From positions 124,001 through 188,000 of the forward strand of contig JAAXKQ010000002.1 of assembly GCA_025612245.1 (NCBI GenBank): a DNA stretch of 64,000 bases, written 5' to 3'. The DNA comes from Ignavibacteria bacterium (GTDB taxonomy: Bacteria > Bacteroidota > Ignavibacteria > Ignavibacteriales > SURF-24). A program made the translations under genes and the position numbers. Under the pieces are notes generated by a model. That model saw only the letters and a program-made list of their open reading frames with translations. It had not been told where the DNA came from and searched no databases. Positions 34,105-43,799 of this stretch are shown in pieces (position 1 is the first letter of the stretch; each line of letters opens with the position of its first letter).

Positions 34105-34830
34105 TCATGTCGTGTAATATTTCATTAAGTCTTCCCTGTACTTTACGTCCTTGAGCCTGGATGGATTAAATTCCGGGCTCAGTCTAATTTTCTCCCGGGG
34201 CACTTCAATGCAAATGGACTGCTGGTCGGCATCGACTTTAGAGATAAGGAGGACGGGTATAAGGATTTTTTTCCCTCCCGGCAGCCAGTTTCTCAAATTT
34301 ACGCATAGGTACCTGACCTTCCAGTTTGAATCATCAAACAAAAGGTCTTCAACGTGTCCAATTTCGCCGTCGCTGGCGTGAAGCCTGAAGCCGGTCATTT
34401 CCCAGGTGCTTCTGAGGTGCGGGTCGTAATGCTCTTCGGCGTGTCTTTGAACGCCGTCTTTGCTTATCTCTGAATCGGAAATGACGTCGGAATAGAACTC
34501 CTCGCTGGTTTCAAAAAAGTTAGGCCAGCCGTATTCATTGACTAGGTAGGAGTTTCTGTGCACTTTGATTTTTTTCGTGGAAATGTCGGGGCTGTTCTGT
34601 ATCTGTTCTTTTGTAAGTATAACCGGGAATATTTTTTCTTCCGGATCGGGCTGAAGGAGATCCTGTGGTTCCAAAAGAACAAACCTGCCATATAGCCAAT
34701 GCCCGATATCGGCAATCAGGTACTGAATAAACCAGTCGGAGTCGCTGAAATAAAATTCGTACACCTTGCCCGCATGCCCGTCGGCAGCAAAGATGTCGTA
34801 TCCTTCCAGTTCTTTTACGCTATGCAACAT
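34105..34830 (-). CDS. tandem PRC-barrel protein
   Basis: 241 residues with two PRC-barrel domains: the first at about 5-80 (GYDIFAADGHAGKVYEFYFSD, WFIQYLIADIG) and the second at about 145-225 (GFRLHASDGEIGHVEDLLFDD, WKVRYLCVNLRNWLPGGK). The two share the pattern D-G-x-G-x-V-x-x-x-x-F-D followed by W-x(2-3)-YL. PRC barrels bind small ligands or protein partners and are found in photosynthetic reaction centres and in RimM. Probably cytoplasmic. A GGAGG is present 6-10 bases upstream of the start. Confidence 0.82.
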   Translation of the reverse strand: MLHSVKELEGYDIFAADGHAGKVYEFYFSDSDWFIQYLIADIGHWLYGRFVLLEPQDLLQPDPEEKIFPVILTKEQIQNSPDISTKKIKVHRNSYLVNEYGWPNFFETSEEFYSDVISDSEISKDGVQRHAEEHYDPHLRSTWEMTGFRLHASDGEIGHVEDLLFDDSNWKVRYLCVNLRNWLPGGKKILIPVLLISKVDADQQSICIEVPREKIRLSPEFNPSRLKDVKYREDLMKYYTT

Positions 34831-35191
34831 GTTGCCCTCCTTATGAAAATAGAGCTTCTGTTTCTGCTCTTGAAAAGAGCATATTATTTAAGAACCTTCA
34901 GCTTATTGTGGAGCCGGTTTGAAATAAGAAGACAGCTGCATACCCGGGATGGGGTTGATATCGGGACCCTTCCCATATTGTAAGGGCACTCTTATTGTGT
35001 GTAAAGTTTAACCAAGATAGATATAATTTGCAAGGGATTATAATGTCTCCATTTCCTGCGACCCATATTTTCAGCTCAGGTGTGAGGGGCATAAACGGGT
35101 TAAAAAAGCATTGCTGCCACTGTTTGGTCTGCTTGCAAGTAAAGGCCGGATTTAATAAGTTAATGCTGAAACCAGTGGAGCTAAGCTTATA
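34831..35191. other. intergenic region without a recognised gene
   Basis: Divergent promoter region between the PRC-barrel gene (- strand) and the nucleoside hydrolase (+ strand). A short open frame at 34995-35192 has no family signature and overlaps the next start, so it is not called. No hairpin or repeat stands out. Confidence 0.5.
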
Positions 35192-36199
35192 ATGAGAGTC
35201 TTCCCAGTTTTACTTGCTGTTTTGCTTTTCTGCTGCGGCTATGTTTACCCTTTTGAAGGGATAAGTGAGCCTCAGAAAAGGCAGAAGGTTTTAATTGACT
35301 GCGACCTTGGAGGCGACATTGATGACGCATTTGCCCTCGCCCTCATGCTTTCTAGTCCGGAGTTTGAGATAGTGGGGCTTGTAATGGAGCACGGACAGAC
35401 GACGAAGCGTGCCCGGATTGCCTGCAAGATGCTTTACATGACGGGCCGGGAGGAAATACCAGTTGTTGTGGGGCGCGAAACCCCGCTGGTTGTCGGAAAA
35501 GATACCGGTAAAAGCATCTATAACGACCAGTTCTACTGGGCTGAAGGGTTTAAGGCCCTGAAGCCTGTAGATGAATCGGCGCCTGACTTCATAATTAAAA
35601 CCCTCAGGAAATTTCCCAATGAAGTAATACTTTTTACGCTTGCTCCACTTTCAAACATTGCAGACGTAATAAGGAAGGATCCCGGGGCGCTTAAGCTCGC
35701 AAAGCACATATATTCCATGCTGGGCTCTTACTACATGGGTTACGACGGAGGTCCCAGGCCCGATGCCGAATGGAATGTTTACGCAGATATTCAGTCGGCA
35801 AAATTGTACATTGAGAACGCACCCAACACAGGCGGATTGAACCTGACGCTGGCAGGGCTTGACATTACCACTACTGTCAGGCTCCCGAAGGAATACATGC
35901 CCCGGCTTCTCATGCGGCAGTCGCCCCTTACAAACGCCCTTACCGGTCTTTACTCCCTCTGGGGAGATGGCAACCCGACGCTCTTTGATGCCGTGGCTGT
36001 TGGCATGCTGATCTGGCCCGAGCTATTTACCACTAAAAAGGCTTCTGTTTCCGTTACCGATAAGGGCTATACTGTTCTTAACGCAGGCAATGCTCCAAAC
36101 TGCTCGATCGGTATCTCGATAAATAAGGAAGAATTCATTAAGCGCCTGATAGAACGCCTCTTAAGACAGAACCTGGGTCCGAAGGGTAAAAGAATGTGA
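35192..36199 (+). CDS. exported nucleoside hydrolase (IunH family)
   Basis: 335 residues with an N-terminal signal peptide (about 1-20). The calcium/ribose-binding motif of the family is present as DCDLGGDIDDAFALALML. The active site continues with LAPLSNIADVI, the GPRPDAEWNVYAD segment and FDAVAVGM near the end. It splits the N-glycosidic bond of nucleosides. The first aspartates are spaced with two extra residues compared with the common DTDPGIDDA. Secretion suggests scavenging of nucleosides in the periplasm or outside. Confidence 0.83.
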   Translation: MRVFPVLLAVLLFCCGYVYPFEGISEPQKRQKVLIDCDLGGDIDDAFALALMLSSPEFEIVGLVMEHGQTTKRARIACKMLYMTGREEIPVVVGRETPLVVGKDTGKSIYNDQFYWAEGFKALKPVDESAPDFIIKTLRKFPNEVILFTLAPLSNIADVIRKDPGALKLAKHIYSMLGSYYMGYDGGPRPDAEWNVYADIQSAKLYIENAPNTGGLNLTLAGLDITTTVRLPKEYMPRLLMRQSPLTNALTGLYSLWGDGNPTLFDAVAVGMLIWPELFTTKKASVSVTDKGYTVLNAGNAPNCSIGISINKEEFIKRLIERLLRQNLGPKGKRM

Positions 36200-36276
36200 G
36201 GGGAAAATTCTTTCCTCTTTGGAATCAGAGCGCGGAAATTAGTATTTTTGTCCCCGGAATTTAAGAATAAAGTTGA

Positions 36277-36957
36277 ATGAAACCTCTTTCAGGGAATGAC
36301 TATTATATAAACATTCACACTCACAAGGATAACTGCGGTTCTGAGGAACTGTCACTAATCAATATCTTTGCCGAGGAGTTTGAATGCTACCCTTTGAATG
36401 AAAACTGTTTTTATTCTGTTGGGCTGCACCCCTGGAACATACTGAAAACGGACCTTGAGCGGGCAATAGCCTCGGTCAAATCTGCCTCTTTGTATCCCAT
36501 GGTCAAGGCAATCGGGGAAACGGGGCTGGACCGTGCAATTCAAACCCCGTGGGAAGTGCAGGTGGAAGTTTTCCTTAAGCACCTTGAAATAGCCGAGGAA
36601 GTGAAAAAGCCCGTAATGATCCATTGCGTAAGAGCTTTCTCCGATATAATTGCAATTAAAAAGAAATATAAGTTTACTTCTCCCTGGATAATACACGGGT
36701 TCAACAGCAACCTTCAGACTGCAATTCAGCTGCTCAAATACGGATGCTACCTGTCTTTCGGGAAGTTTCTTTTCAACTCTAAATCCAAAGTGCCGGGGGT
36801 GTTCCCCGAAGTGCCTGATGGCAGCTTCTTTCTTGAATGTGACGACTCTGATCTGAGGATCGGGGAGATCTACACCAAAGCCTGCACACTTAAAGGCCTC
36901 AGTCCGGAAGAGCTGAAACTCCGGATGAAGGAAAACTTCTTAAAGCTGTTTTTATAA
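36277..36957 (+). CDS. TatD-family metal-dependent hydrolase
   Basis: 226 residues, short for TatD. The metal ligands are seen in INIHTHKD, VGLHPW, IGETGLDR, VMIHCVRAF and the LECDDSD near the end. TatD proteins are deoxyribonucleases or related phosphodiesterases. The gene sits 35 bases before tcdA; I recall this short TatD type next to tcdA in Bacteroidota genomes, from memory and not checked. Confidence 0.85.
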   Translation: MKPLSGNDYYINIHTHKDNCGSEELSLINIFAEEFECYPLNENCFYSVGLHPWNILKTDLERAIASVKSASLYPMVKAIGETGLDRAIQTPWEVQVEVFLKHLEIAEEVKKPVMIHCVRAFSDIIAIKKKYKFTSPWIIHGFNSNLQTAIQLLKYGCYLSFGKFLFNSKSKVPGVFPEVPDGSFFLECDDSDLRIGEIYTKACTLKGLSPEELKLRMKENFLKLFL

Positions 36958-36992
36958 CAATAAATTAAAGATCAGGAAAAAGTAAAGATCAG

Positions 36993-37772
36993 ATGGAGAC
37001 AATGGAAAATACCGCCTGGATGTCCCGCACGGAGCTGCTCGTAGGGAAAGAAAAACTGGGAAATTTGATGAATTCGCACGTACTTGTAATGGGACTTGGC
37101 GGCGTGGGTTCTTATGCAGCAGAGCTTTTATGCCGTGCCGGGGTTGGAGAGCTGACAATAGTGGATGGCGATAAAGTTGAAATGAGCAACCGCAACCGTC
37201 AGCTGCCGGCGCTTCAGAGCACGCTTGGCAAAAGCAAGGCTGAGGTGGTCTCGGCCAGGCTGCTGGACGTAAACCCCGCACTGAGGCTTAATGTGATCAA
37301 TAAATATATTGAAGACAAGGAGATGGAGAATCTTCTTGAAACGAAGTTCGATTACGTGGTGGATGCAATTGACACGCTTTCACCCAAGGTAAATCTTATA
37401 TACCAGTGCATGAAGAATAATATTCCAATTGTAAGCTCAATGGGAGCCGGGGCAAAGTTCGATCCCTCGCAGGTCAGGGTTGCCGACGTATCAAAGTCGT
37501 ATAACTGCACGCTGGCCAGGAAACTCAGGAAGCGCTTATACAAGCTTGGGGTTTATAAAGGTTTCAAAGTGGTATTCTCGAGCGAGGAGATTGTAAGAGA
37601 GTCTGTGGTACTTGAGCCCCAGAGGAACAAAAAGTCGACCGTAGGCACGATATCCTATATGCCGCCGATTTTCGGGTGCTATTGTGCATCAGTTGTACTG
37701 AGGGATTTAATGTGTCTGGACAATAAAATGCCGGGATTGAATTCACCTGAAACAGCATTCTCCGAAAACTAG
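36993..37772 (+). CDS. tcdA: tRNA threonylcarbamoyladenosine dehydratase (TcdA)
   Basis: 259 residues, close to the usual 250-270. It is a ThiF/E1-type enzyme: the nucleotide-binding VMGLGGVGSYAAELLCRAG, VDGDKVEMSNRNRQLPA and DAIDTLSPKVNLIYQC. TcdA cyclises t6A to ct6A at tRNA position 37 using ATP. The start is chosen at METMEN; the protein proper begins near TAWMSRTELL. Confidence 0.87.
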   Translation: METMENTAWMSRTELLVGKEKLGNLMNSHVLVMGLGGVGSYAAELLCRAGVGELTIVDGDKVEMSNRNRQLPALQSTLGKSKAEVVSARLLDVNPALRLNVINKYIEDKEMENLLETKFDYVVDAIDTLSPKVNLIYQCMKNNIPIVSSMGAGAKFDPSQVRVADVSKSYNCTLARKLRKRLYKLGVYKGFKVVFSSEEIVRESVVLEPQRNKKSTVGTISYMPPIFGCYCASVVLRDLMCLDNKMPGLNSPETAFSEN

Positions 37773-37891
37773 TCGTAATTTCGTTTGGTAAAGCACGTTG
37801 TTGAACCCGGTTTCTCAGTATTAAGCATTTTTTCTCCCCCGTTCAAAACTTACAACTTAGCTTTTCACTCTTGCCTGGGTATATGGGAATA

Positions 37892-40054
37892 TCAGATGAA
37901 TAAGAGTATGTTGTCCCGTAGTTCTTTCCAGACATCGGTTCGGGCAAATTCGTCAAATGCTTCTTCTCCACCGGGATAACTGCTCTTAATCTGGCCGAGT
38001 GTAATGGCTTCGGTTGAATTGACGGAAGCTTTCCGGGCAATTTCTTTTATCCAGTTTGCCGTGCGGAAATCCAGTTTCCAGTCGGCTGCAATTGAATTGC
38101 CGTGCACGCTCAGGTCCAGTTCCATTTTGCCTGCCTTTGCAGTTAAAGGTTCGGCAGCCGCCCAGAGGACCCTTTTTCTGTCTTCCGGGTGATACTTATC
38201 CTGCGTGTCAGAAATAAAACTGCTTATGAGCGACTTATTGATGCTGCTTTTAGGCACCCTGAAATCAAACCAGCGCGTTACGTCCCAGTCGAGTCCGATT
38301 CCGTGCATGTAGTTATACAGGGCCTTATTAAGTCCGTCGGAATAATTGCCGTAGTTAGTTCCTGAAAGGCTCTTATAGCTGAGGTCGTTATTGGCAAAAG
38401 GGTTTTGCGTGGAAGAGAGCACCTCAATATTAAAATCAACCGCGTTAGCTGCAATGGGGCTGTGTGCGGTAAGTGAAAACAGGTGCCAGAAGCCCGACTG
38501 GAAAAGGTTATTTTTAATAAACTGGCGCACCAGTTCCAGGCTGTTAATTATCTCCTGTGGGGTTTCTGTCGGGAAGCCGTACATAAGGTATGCATGCACC
38601 ATAATGCCGGAATCCCTGAAGCCTTTGCACACCCTGGCAACCTGGCTTAATGTAACTCCCTTATTAATCAGTCTGAGTATCCTTTCGTCGGCAACCTCAA
38701 GGCCGCCGCTTACGGCAATGCAGCCGGAAAGGGCCATGAGTCGTGCGAGGTCCTCTGTAAAAGCTTTTTCAAAGCGTATGTTACCCCACCAGCTTACGGC
38801 AAGATTGCGCCTGAGGATTTCGAGCGAGATTTCCTTAAGCAAAGCCGGCGGCGCGGCTTCATCTGTAAAGTGAAAAGCGGTTTTACCCGTCTCTGCAATC
38901 ATGTCCTCCATCCAGTCGACAATTGTTACGGCTCTTGCAGGGCTGTAGCGTTTTATATAATCCAGCGAAATGTCGCAGAAAGTACATTTGTGCCAGTAGC
39001 ATCCGTGGGCAGCCGTAAGCTTATGCCAGTATCCGTCGGACCATATCCTGTGCATCGGGTTCAGCATTTCGGTTACAGGGACGTACTTATCCGGATCTAT
39101 GCCTTCCAGTGATGGGGGGAAGAGTTCGTCGTGCTGGAGGTTTTTCTCTTTCGCGTCATCCCGGTAGAGAAGCTTCCCACGCTCTCTTGAAAGTGTGCGG
39201 ACGAATTGGCTAGTCTGGCCTTCAAGCGCACGGATAATATTCAGTATCGGGAGTTCACCGTCATCATAGGTTATGTAATTCGTATAGTCAAACATTCTTT
39301 CATCGCTCAAAGACCTGAGCTCTGTGTTAATGTAGCCTCCGCCAAAAGCAATTTTTATACCTGGGTAATATGCCTTAATGTACTTAGACGAGATTAGCGC
39401 ACCGAGAAGGTTGCCCGGAAAAGGGACCGTAAAACCCACCAGTGCCGGGTTAAAGCATTCAATTTCCTTTGCCAGCTCTTCAAGCATCATCTCTTCAATT
39501 AAGTTACATGGGCGGTTTAATTCCTTCAGAATCGGGTCGAAGTATGGAGGGCTCTGCGCCAGCTTTTCAGCATATCGGCTAAGGCGGAAAAAAGGCGTAA
39601 CGGTTCTGGCGATTATCTCCGTAATGTCGTCGATTAAAAGTGAAGAATAGTATTTTGCCTTGTCCTGAAGGCTGAAATACCCGAAAGCCTTCTTTTCATC
39701 TGAAGCCCTCGAAAAGGCATCCCCTTCAGGCAGGAATCCATCCTGTACTATTCTGTAGGCCAGGTTCGGATTTTTCCCCTGCAGGAAATTTATAACCGGC
39801 CCGATGGTGCTAATGTACTTGTCCGAGAGCGAAAGGGCTCTTTTTATCATTTCGTCCTGGCTGTGCAGGGACCTGATATGAGAGAATATTCTCTCAAGGC
39901 CCTGCCTGGAAAATATCTTCAGGGCTACAGCTAATGAAAGATCAAACGTCCTGGCGTCGTAGCCTCTTGACTTTAGAAAACCTGAAAGCTGCAAGGCAGA
40001 GGGATAAGGCGTATTGATCTGTGAGAAAGGAGGAATTACAAGTAATACTTTCAT
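37892..40054 (-). CDS. B12-binding radical SAM protein
   Basis: 720 residues. The N-terminal third contains a B12-binding-like Rossmann domain (VLLVIPPFSQINTPYPSALQLSGFL, then FGGGYINTEL and a DYITYDDGE segment). The radical SAM core follows with cluster cysteines C352, C357 and C360 in GCYWHKCTFCD. The spacing is Cx4Cx2C and not the canonical Cx3Cx2C. Substrate unknown. The gene is single and convergent with tcdA. Confidence 0.83.
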   Translation of the reverse strand: MKVLLVIPPFSQINTPYPSALQLSGFLKSRGYDARTFDLSLAVALKIFSRQGLERIFSHIRSLHSQDEMIKRALSLSDKYISTIGPVINFLQGKNPNLAYRIVQDGFLPEGDAFSRASDEKKAFGYFSLQDKAKYYSSLLIDDITEIIARTVTPFFRLSRYAEKLAQSPPYFDPILKELNRPCNLIEEMMLEELAKEIECFNPALVGFTVPFPGNLLGALISSKYIKAYYPGIKIAFGGGYINTELRSLSDERMFDYTNYITYDDGELPILNIIRALEGQTSQFVRTLSRERGKLLYRDDAKEKNLQHDELFPPSLEGIDPDKYVPVTEMLNPMHRIWSDGYWHKLTAAHGCYWHKCTFCDISLDYIKRYSPARAVTIVDWMEDMIAETGKTAFHFTDEAAPPALLKEISLEILRRNLAVSWWGNIRFEKAFTEDLARLMALSGCIAVSGGLEVADERILRLINKGVTLSQVARVCKGFRDSGIMVHAYLMYGFPTETPQEIINSLELVRQFIKNNLFQSGFWHLFSLTAHSPIAANAVDFNIEVLSSTQNPFANNDLSYKSLSGTNYGNYSDGLNKALYNYMHGIGLDWDVTRWFDFRVPKSSINKSLISSFISDTQDKYHPEDRKRVLWAAAEPLTAKAGKMELDLSVHGNSIAADWKLDFRTANWIKEIARKASVNSTEAITLGQIKSSYPGGEEAFDEFARTDVWKELRDNILLFI

Positions 40055-40312
40055 TAAAATTGCTTTACATTCTTCTTTGAAACATGACCCCGCGTAACTT
40101 ACGGAATAACTCTGAAAAACTATGAATAATAAATGTGCCAGTCAAGGAATAAGAATTTCTGTAAGCAAACTACTTACATTAAATTCAGAAAATGCCCTAT
40201 GTTTTATTTTTTATACGGGTTTTATTTTTCATTAGTGCAGTGAAATTACAAATGGGCATGCAGTTTTCTCATAAATATTAAATTAGTCGGAAACTAAGCA
40301 TCAGAGAAAATT

Positions 40313-41002
40313 ATGAATGAAATAGAAAAGAAAAAGTTCGGGATGTACCGGGATGTTTTGAGCCTGCTGACAAAGCACACGGAGGTTTGTGTGAAGCTGG
40401 AGGCTGTGGCATTTTTAATTGCAAAGTTACGCAAAACAATGGATGAGATTGAGCAGGCAGACAGGAATGTAACAACACAGGAAGCTCTGGACCTGACAAT
40501 AGAAGGCCGGGCCGGAAAAGAGAGTCTGACTGCCGATCTGAGGTGCATTGCGCAGTCGCTTTTTAATTATTCCAGGCAGTCGGCTATCCTTGAATTAAAA
40601 GACAGTGCGAAGTATACTCAAAGTTACTTTCTTCATTTACCGGATGCGGAATTTTTAAGCAAAGCTGAAAGCCTGAGGCTTTTGTCGCTGAAATACATTG
40701 TGGAATTAAGGCACATGGGAATTACGCCGAACATAATTCACGGTCTCGGCTTAAAAATAGAATATTTCAGGAGGGCGCTGGAGAAAAAAGTTTTAGCATC
40801 GAAAGCCGGGTCAGGCAGGACGCAGCTTTCGGGGCTTTTTTTGATTGCCGACCAGGTACTTGAAAATACGGATAAGCTGATTGGTTCAATGCCGGATGAA
40901 TTTGAAGAGTTCTATGAAGAGTATATATGTGCGAGGGATTTTGAAAACCAGGAAAGGCGAAAAGCCCTGCTGGATTTAGAGGAGGATGAGGGCTATAATT
41001 AA
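40313..41002 (+). CDS. alpha-helical protein of unknown function (family shared with 33241)
   Basis: 229 residues, all-helical, no signal or membrane segment, acidic C-terminus. It shares the block NTDKLIGSM-x5-FYEEYICAR with the protein at 33241. The helix containing GRAGKESL also resembles the TKARLIEF helix of the other. The two genes are 6 kb apart, so this is a small paralogous family in the same region. A terminator follows at 41032. Confidence 0.6.
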   Translation: MNEIEKKKFGMYRDVLSLLTKHTEVCVKLEAVAFLIAKLRKTMDEIEQADRNVTTQEALDLTIEGRAGKESLTADLRCIAQSLFNYSRQSAILELKDSAKYTQSYFLHLPDAEFLSKAESLRLLSLKYIVELRHMGITPNIIHGLGLKIEYFRRALEKKVLASKAGSGRTQLSGLFLIADQVLENTDKLIGSMPDEFEEFYEEYICARDFENQERRKALLDLEEDEGYN

Positions 41003-41031
41003 TTGAATAAGGGCAATTCAATTAACGACAG

Positions 41032-41059
41032 GAAGGGCAAAGTGGTCTTTGCCCTTTTT
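41032..41059. terminator. bidirectional rho-independent terminator
   Basis: Stem AAGGGCAAAG / CTTTGCCCTT with a 4-base loop and T-run on the + strand. It lies between the + gene ending at 41002 and the - gene ending at 41088 and may serve both. Confidence 0.85.
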
Positions 41060-41087
41060 TATGGGTGAAAAACTAACAAGTGTTACT

Positions 41088-41822
41088 TCACTTATTCATC
41101 TTCCAGTCTTCCAGGTCCTTTATGTCGTCCTGGTTGCTTTTTATCATTTGTTTAGCCAGGCGGATCAGGTCCTCGTTTTTACCTTTATCCAGGTAGGTGT
41201 TTGCCATATCGATTGCATGCTGGTGATGCATGATCATCATGCTGACGTAGTCATTATCCTGGTCCCCGGTCATCTGCATGTTCTGCATCTGGCTCATCAT
41301 TTTATGCTCAGCCGAGCCCGTCATGTCGTCGGTATCCATTCTTCTATGCATTGAGGAATCCTTATGCATACTCATGCCGCTCTGGTCGGTTTTTACAAAT
41401 TTCTGCAGTTTCTGAATGTCACTCTGCTGGTCCATAATTGTTTTTTCGGCCATTGTAATGATCTTCTGGTCTTTCCCCTTGTTGACTTCATTTTCCGACA
41501 TTCTGATAGCTCCCTTGTGGTGCTGTATCATCATTGCCGCAAAATCCTCATCCGGGTCGCCGGTCCTCTGAACGTTCATCATGCTGTCGCGCATCTCTCC
41601 CATCATTGCCTTCATGCCGCCGGTCGATTCGTTCATCTCGTCGTGTGACCTTTGAGTCATGCCTGTGTCGGTTTGCATGCCTTTATCCGTACGGCTTGTA
41701 TCCTGAAGGCTTCTGTTCAGTGCGGCATAATTATTTGAACCTGCAAGCAGAACGAAGCCAGCTGTAAAAATGCAAATCAAAAACATACATCTTTCCAGAC
41801 CTGATATGAAAAACTTCGACAT
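41088..41822 (-). CDS. exported DUF305 protein with two repeats
   Basis: 244 residues with an N-terminal signal or anchor segment (about 10-30). Two DUF305-like ferritin-fold repeats occur at about 90-140 and 180-240: FAAMMIQHHKGAIRMSENEV and YVSMMIMHHQHAIDMANTYL, each with the HH pair. The linkers are rich in Met, Asp and His and could bind copper or another metal. The start is supported by AAGGAGG upstream. DUF305 proteins are often near copper-resistance genes, but none is in this window. Confidence 0.78.
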   Translation of the reverse strand: MSKFFISGLERCMFLICIFTAGFVLLAGSNNYAALNRSLQDTSRTDKGMQTDTGMTQRSHDEMNESTGGMKAMMGEMRDSMMNVQRTGDPDEDFAAMMIQHHKGAIRMSENEVNKGKDQKIITMAEKTIMDQQSDIQKLQKFVKTDQSGMSMHKDSSMHRRMDTDDMTGSAEHKMMSQMQNMQMTGDQDNDYVSMMIMHHQHAIDMANTYLDKGKNEDLIRLAKQMIKSNQDDIKDLEDWKMNK

Positions 41823-41912
41823 ATCATTTTCCTCCTTAATGTTTTTAATCTATCGTGCAAAAATAGGATACTATCAATGCCATACATTGTCAATGCAATA
41901 ACCTGCCTATTC

Positions 41913-41926
41913 CTTTAGGCGTCAAC
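41913..41926 (+). repeat. 14-bp inverted repeat, left end
   Basis: CTTTAGGCGTCAAC, the exact reverse complement of 44087-44100. It stops matching by one base on both sides. Confidence 0.75.
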
Positions 41927-42056
41927 GTAAGGGAATAGGATAAAAGATAAGCCGCCTTTGAGTGCAAAATACCATAAACTGTTTTTTGACAAGAAAAACG
42001 AAAGATTATGATAGTTATGAAAACAAACAGCAGCAAGAATATATAAATTATGATGA

Positions 42057-42296
42057 AGGAAGATAGTTGGAACACTAATAAATAAGAGTTTACTGTCTAA
42101 GTGGGATAAGTTTCAAAATAGGCTGATCAAGGGTTTTAAGAATATATTCATACAGGATTCTACTTTCTTGGGCTTTGATGGGAATTTATATGAAGATTAT
42201 CCAGGCAGTGTCAACCAGAATAAGAACTCTAAAGTCTCTGGTCTGAAGGTGCGGGCCATTTATAATGCAGTAAAAAATGTTTCATTGTTAATTTAA
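42057..42296 (+). pseudogene. IS4-family transposase fragment
   Basis: An open stretch of 79 codons without a proper start. It reads IFIQDSTFLGFDGNLYEDYP then GSVNQNKNSKVSGLKVRAIY, the region around the first catalytic Asp (DST) of IS4-type DDE transposases. The rest of the protein, including the other catalytic residues, is absent. Its stop overlaps the 3' end of the convergent hydrolase gene by a few bases. Confidence 0.68.
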
Positions 42297-43799
42297 CAAT
42301 TGCTTCAGAGCTTTAATGGAATCTTCATTACCGGGATTTATTACCAGTGACTTTTTATACATCAGTACGGCTTCTTCTTTTTTCCCGGCCAGGTTTAAGG
42401 CTTCGGCATAGCTGTTAAACGCATTATCGCTTTCCGGATACAAAAGCGTATTTATTTTGAATGTCTCAAGCGCCTGGCTGTAGCATTTTGCTGAAAGAAA
42501 ATCATAGCCCAGGTTGTTCATATCATTTTCAGAAAAATTGTAATTGACAGTATCGGACCTGTACTGCTGCAGGAGGCTGAATGCATAATCGGCATCCCTG
42601 CTCATTAGGGCTTTACCATATATTTTGGCAAGCGACCTTTTTGACGGCAGAATGGGCTTGCCATTAAGAATATTCATTCCTGAAAGTGCACTTCTGTAGA
42701 GTCCTTCGCTGCTTGTATTATCAAGCAATACCACCATCTGATGCCTGCCTGTATTTCGCAGAAGGATAGTAGCACAGCCGGGCATTCCGCCTGTGTGCCA
42801 TACAATTTTTCCTGCTGTGGTATCTTCAAAAATAAACCAGCCTAAACCATCATCGGCATTTCCCATTGCTCCCAGGTTCTTCCAGACAAAATCCTTTGTA
42901 CCGTCTTTTAATCTTGCAGGTGTAAATGCTTCATTTAAGGTTTTATTTTTTAACAGCTTCCCGGTATAAAGCGCATTATCAAACTTCAGCAAATCAGAGC
43001 ATGTGCTTATTACATTGCTGTGACCGTAAAACATTTCATTATAATAACTCCTGTCTCCATCGAATTTAATTCTAGCGGTCGAATACCTGAATTCATAATC
43101 GTAATTGCCGGCAAGATTAGGCGTGTCAAAATTGTTAATATATGCAGTCCTTAAGTAAGTGTGCTCCATGCCTGAAGGCTTAAAAATGTGCTTGTATAAA
43201 TATTTGTCAAATGATTCACACGAGATTTTTTCTACCAGTGCCGCCAGGAGCTGGAATCCGGTGTTGCTGTACCACCATTTCTGTCCCGGTTCCAGTTTTA
43301 ATTTTACTTTGGCCTCTGCAAGCATTGAAATCAGTTCGGAATTTGATAGTGCTTTACCATTGTGTTTTTTGAAATAATTTTCAATTACTCCGGCAAGGTC
43401 CTGATCAGATAGTCCTGAGGAATGGGAAAGTATCTGTCGTAACGTCATCTCCTTATAAGGGAATTCCGGAAAATATTTGGCAAAAGTATCATCAAGCTTA
43501 AGCCTGCCCTTTTCATATAACTGCATGACTGCAACTGCAGTGAAAGTCTTGGATACTGAAGCCAGTTGAAATTCCGTTGAATCATTATTCAGCTTTTTGT
43601 TTTCAAAGTCAGCATACCCGAAAGATTTTTTATATATCACTTTTCCCTCCCGGGCAATTAATACATTGCCATTGAACTGTCCCCTTGCTGCCAATGCAGT
43701 ATACAGGCTGTCAAGTGATGAGTTTATATCTTGTGCTTTGGTAGATAAGCTGCATAGTATGAAAGCGGCAAATATACCTGAACAGATTTTAAATTTCAT
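42288..43799 (-). CDS. exported serine hydrolase (class C beta-lactamase fold) with TPR tail
   Basis: 503 residues: signal peptide (1-22, ending TKAQ), then a beta-lactamase/penicillin-binding-type domain (about 28-385) with S81-V-S-K84 as the SxxK nucleophile motif, YSN in WWYSNTGFQ and HTGG as the KTG-like box. The C-terminal 80 residues form tetratricopeptide-like helices (SQALETFKINTLLYPESDNA, AVLMYKKSLVINPGN). Such proteins may be esterases or peptidases; beta-lactam hydrolysis cannot be assumed. The gene looks more AT-rich than its neighbours and lies inside the remains of an IS element. Confidence 0.83.
   Translation of the reverse strand: MKFKICSGIFAAFILCSLSTKAQDINSSLDSLYTALAARGQFNGNVLIAREGKVIYKKSFGYADFENKKLNNDSTEFQLASVSKTFTAVAVMQLYEKGRLKLDDTFAKYFPEFPYKEMTLRQILSHSSGLSDQDLAGVIENYFKKHNGKALSNSELISMLAEAKVKLKLEPGQKWWYSNTGFQLLAALVEKISCESFDKYLYKHIFKPSGMEHTYLRTAYINNFDTPNLAGNYDYEFRYSTARIKFDGDRSYYNEMFYGHSNVISTCSDLLKFDNALYTGKLLKNKTLNEAFTPARLKDGTKDFVWKNLGAMGNADDGLGWFIFEDTTAGKIVWHTGGMPGCATILLRNTGRHQMVVLLDNTSSEGLYRSALSGMNILNGKPILPSKRSLAKIYGKALMSRDADYAFSLLQQYRSDTVNYNFSENDMNNLGYDFLSAKCYSQALETFKINTLLYPESDNAFNSYAEALNLAGKKEEAVLMYKKSLVINPGNEDSIKALKQLLN

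Noticed and set aside
34995-35192. Possible 65-codon gene before the nucleoside hydrolase
   Set aside because: No motif, unlikely composition, and it overlaps the start of a well supported gene.
41890-42075. 61-codon open frame on the - strand
   Set aside because: A hydrophobic AT-rich reading that overlaps the left inverted repeat and the transposase fragment; no ribosome site or family match.
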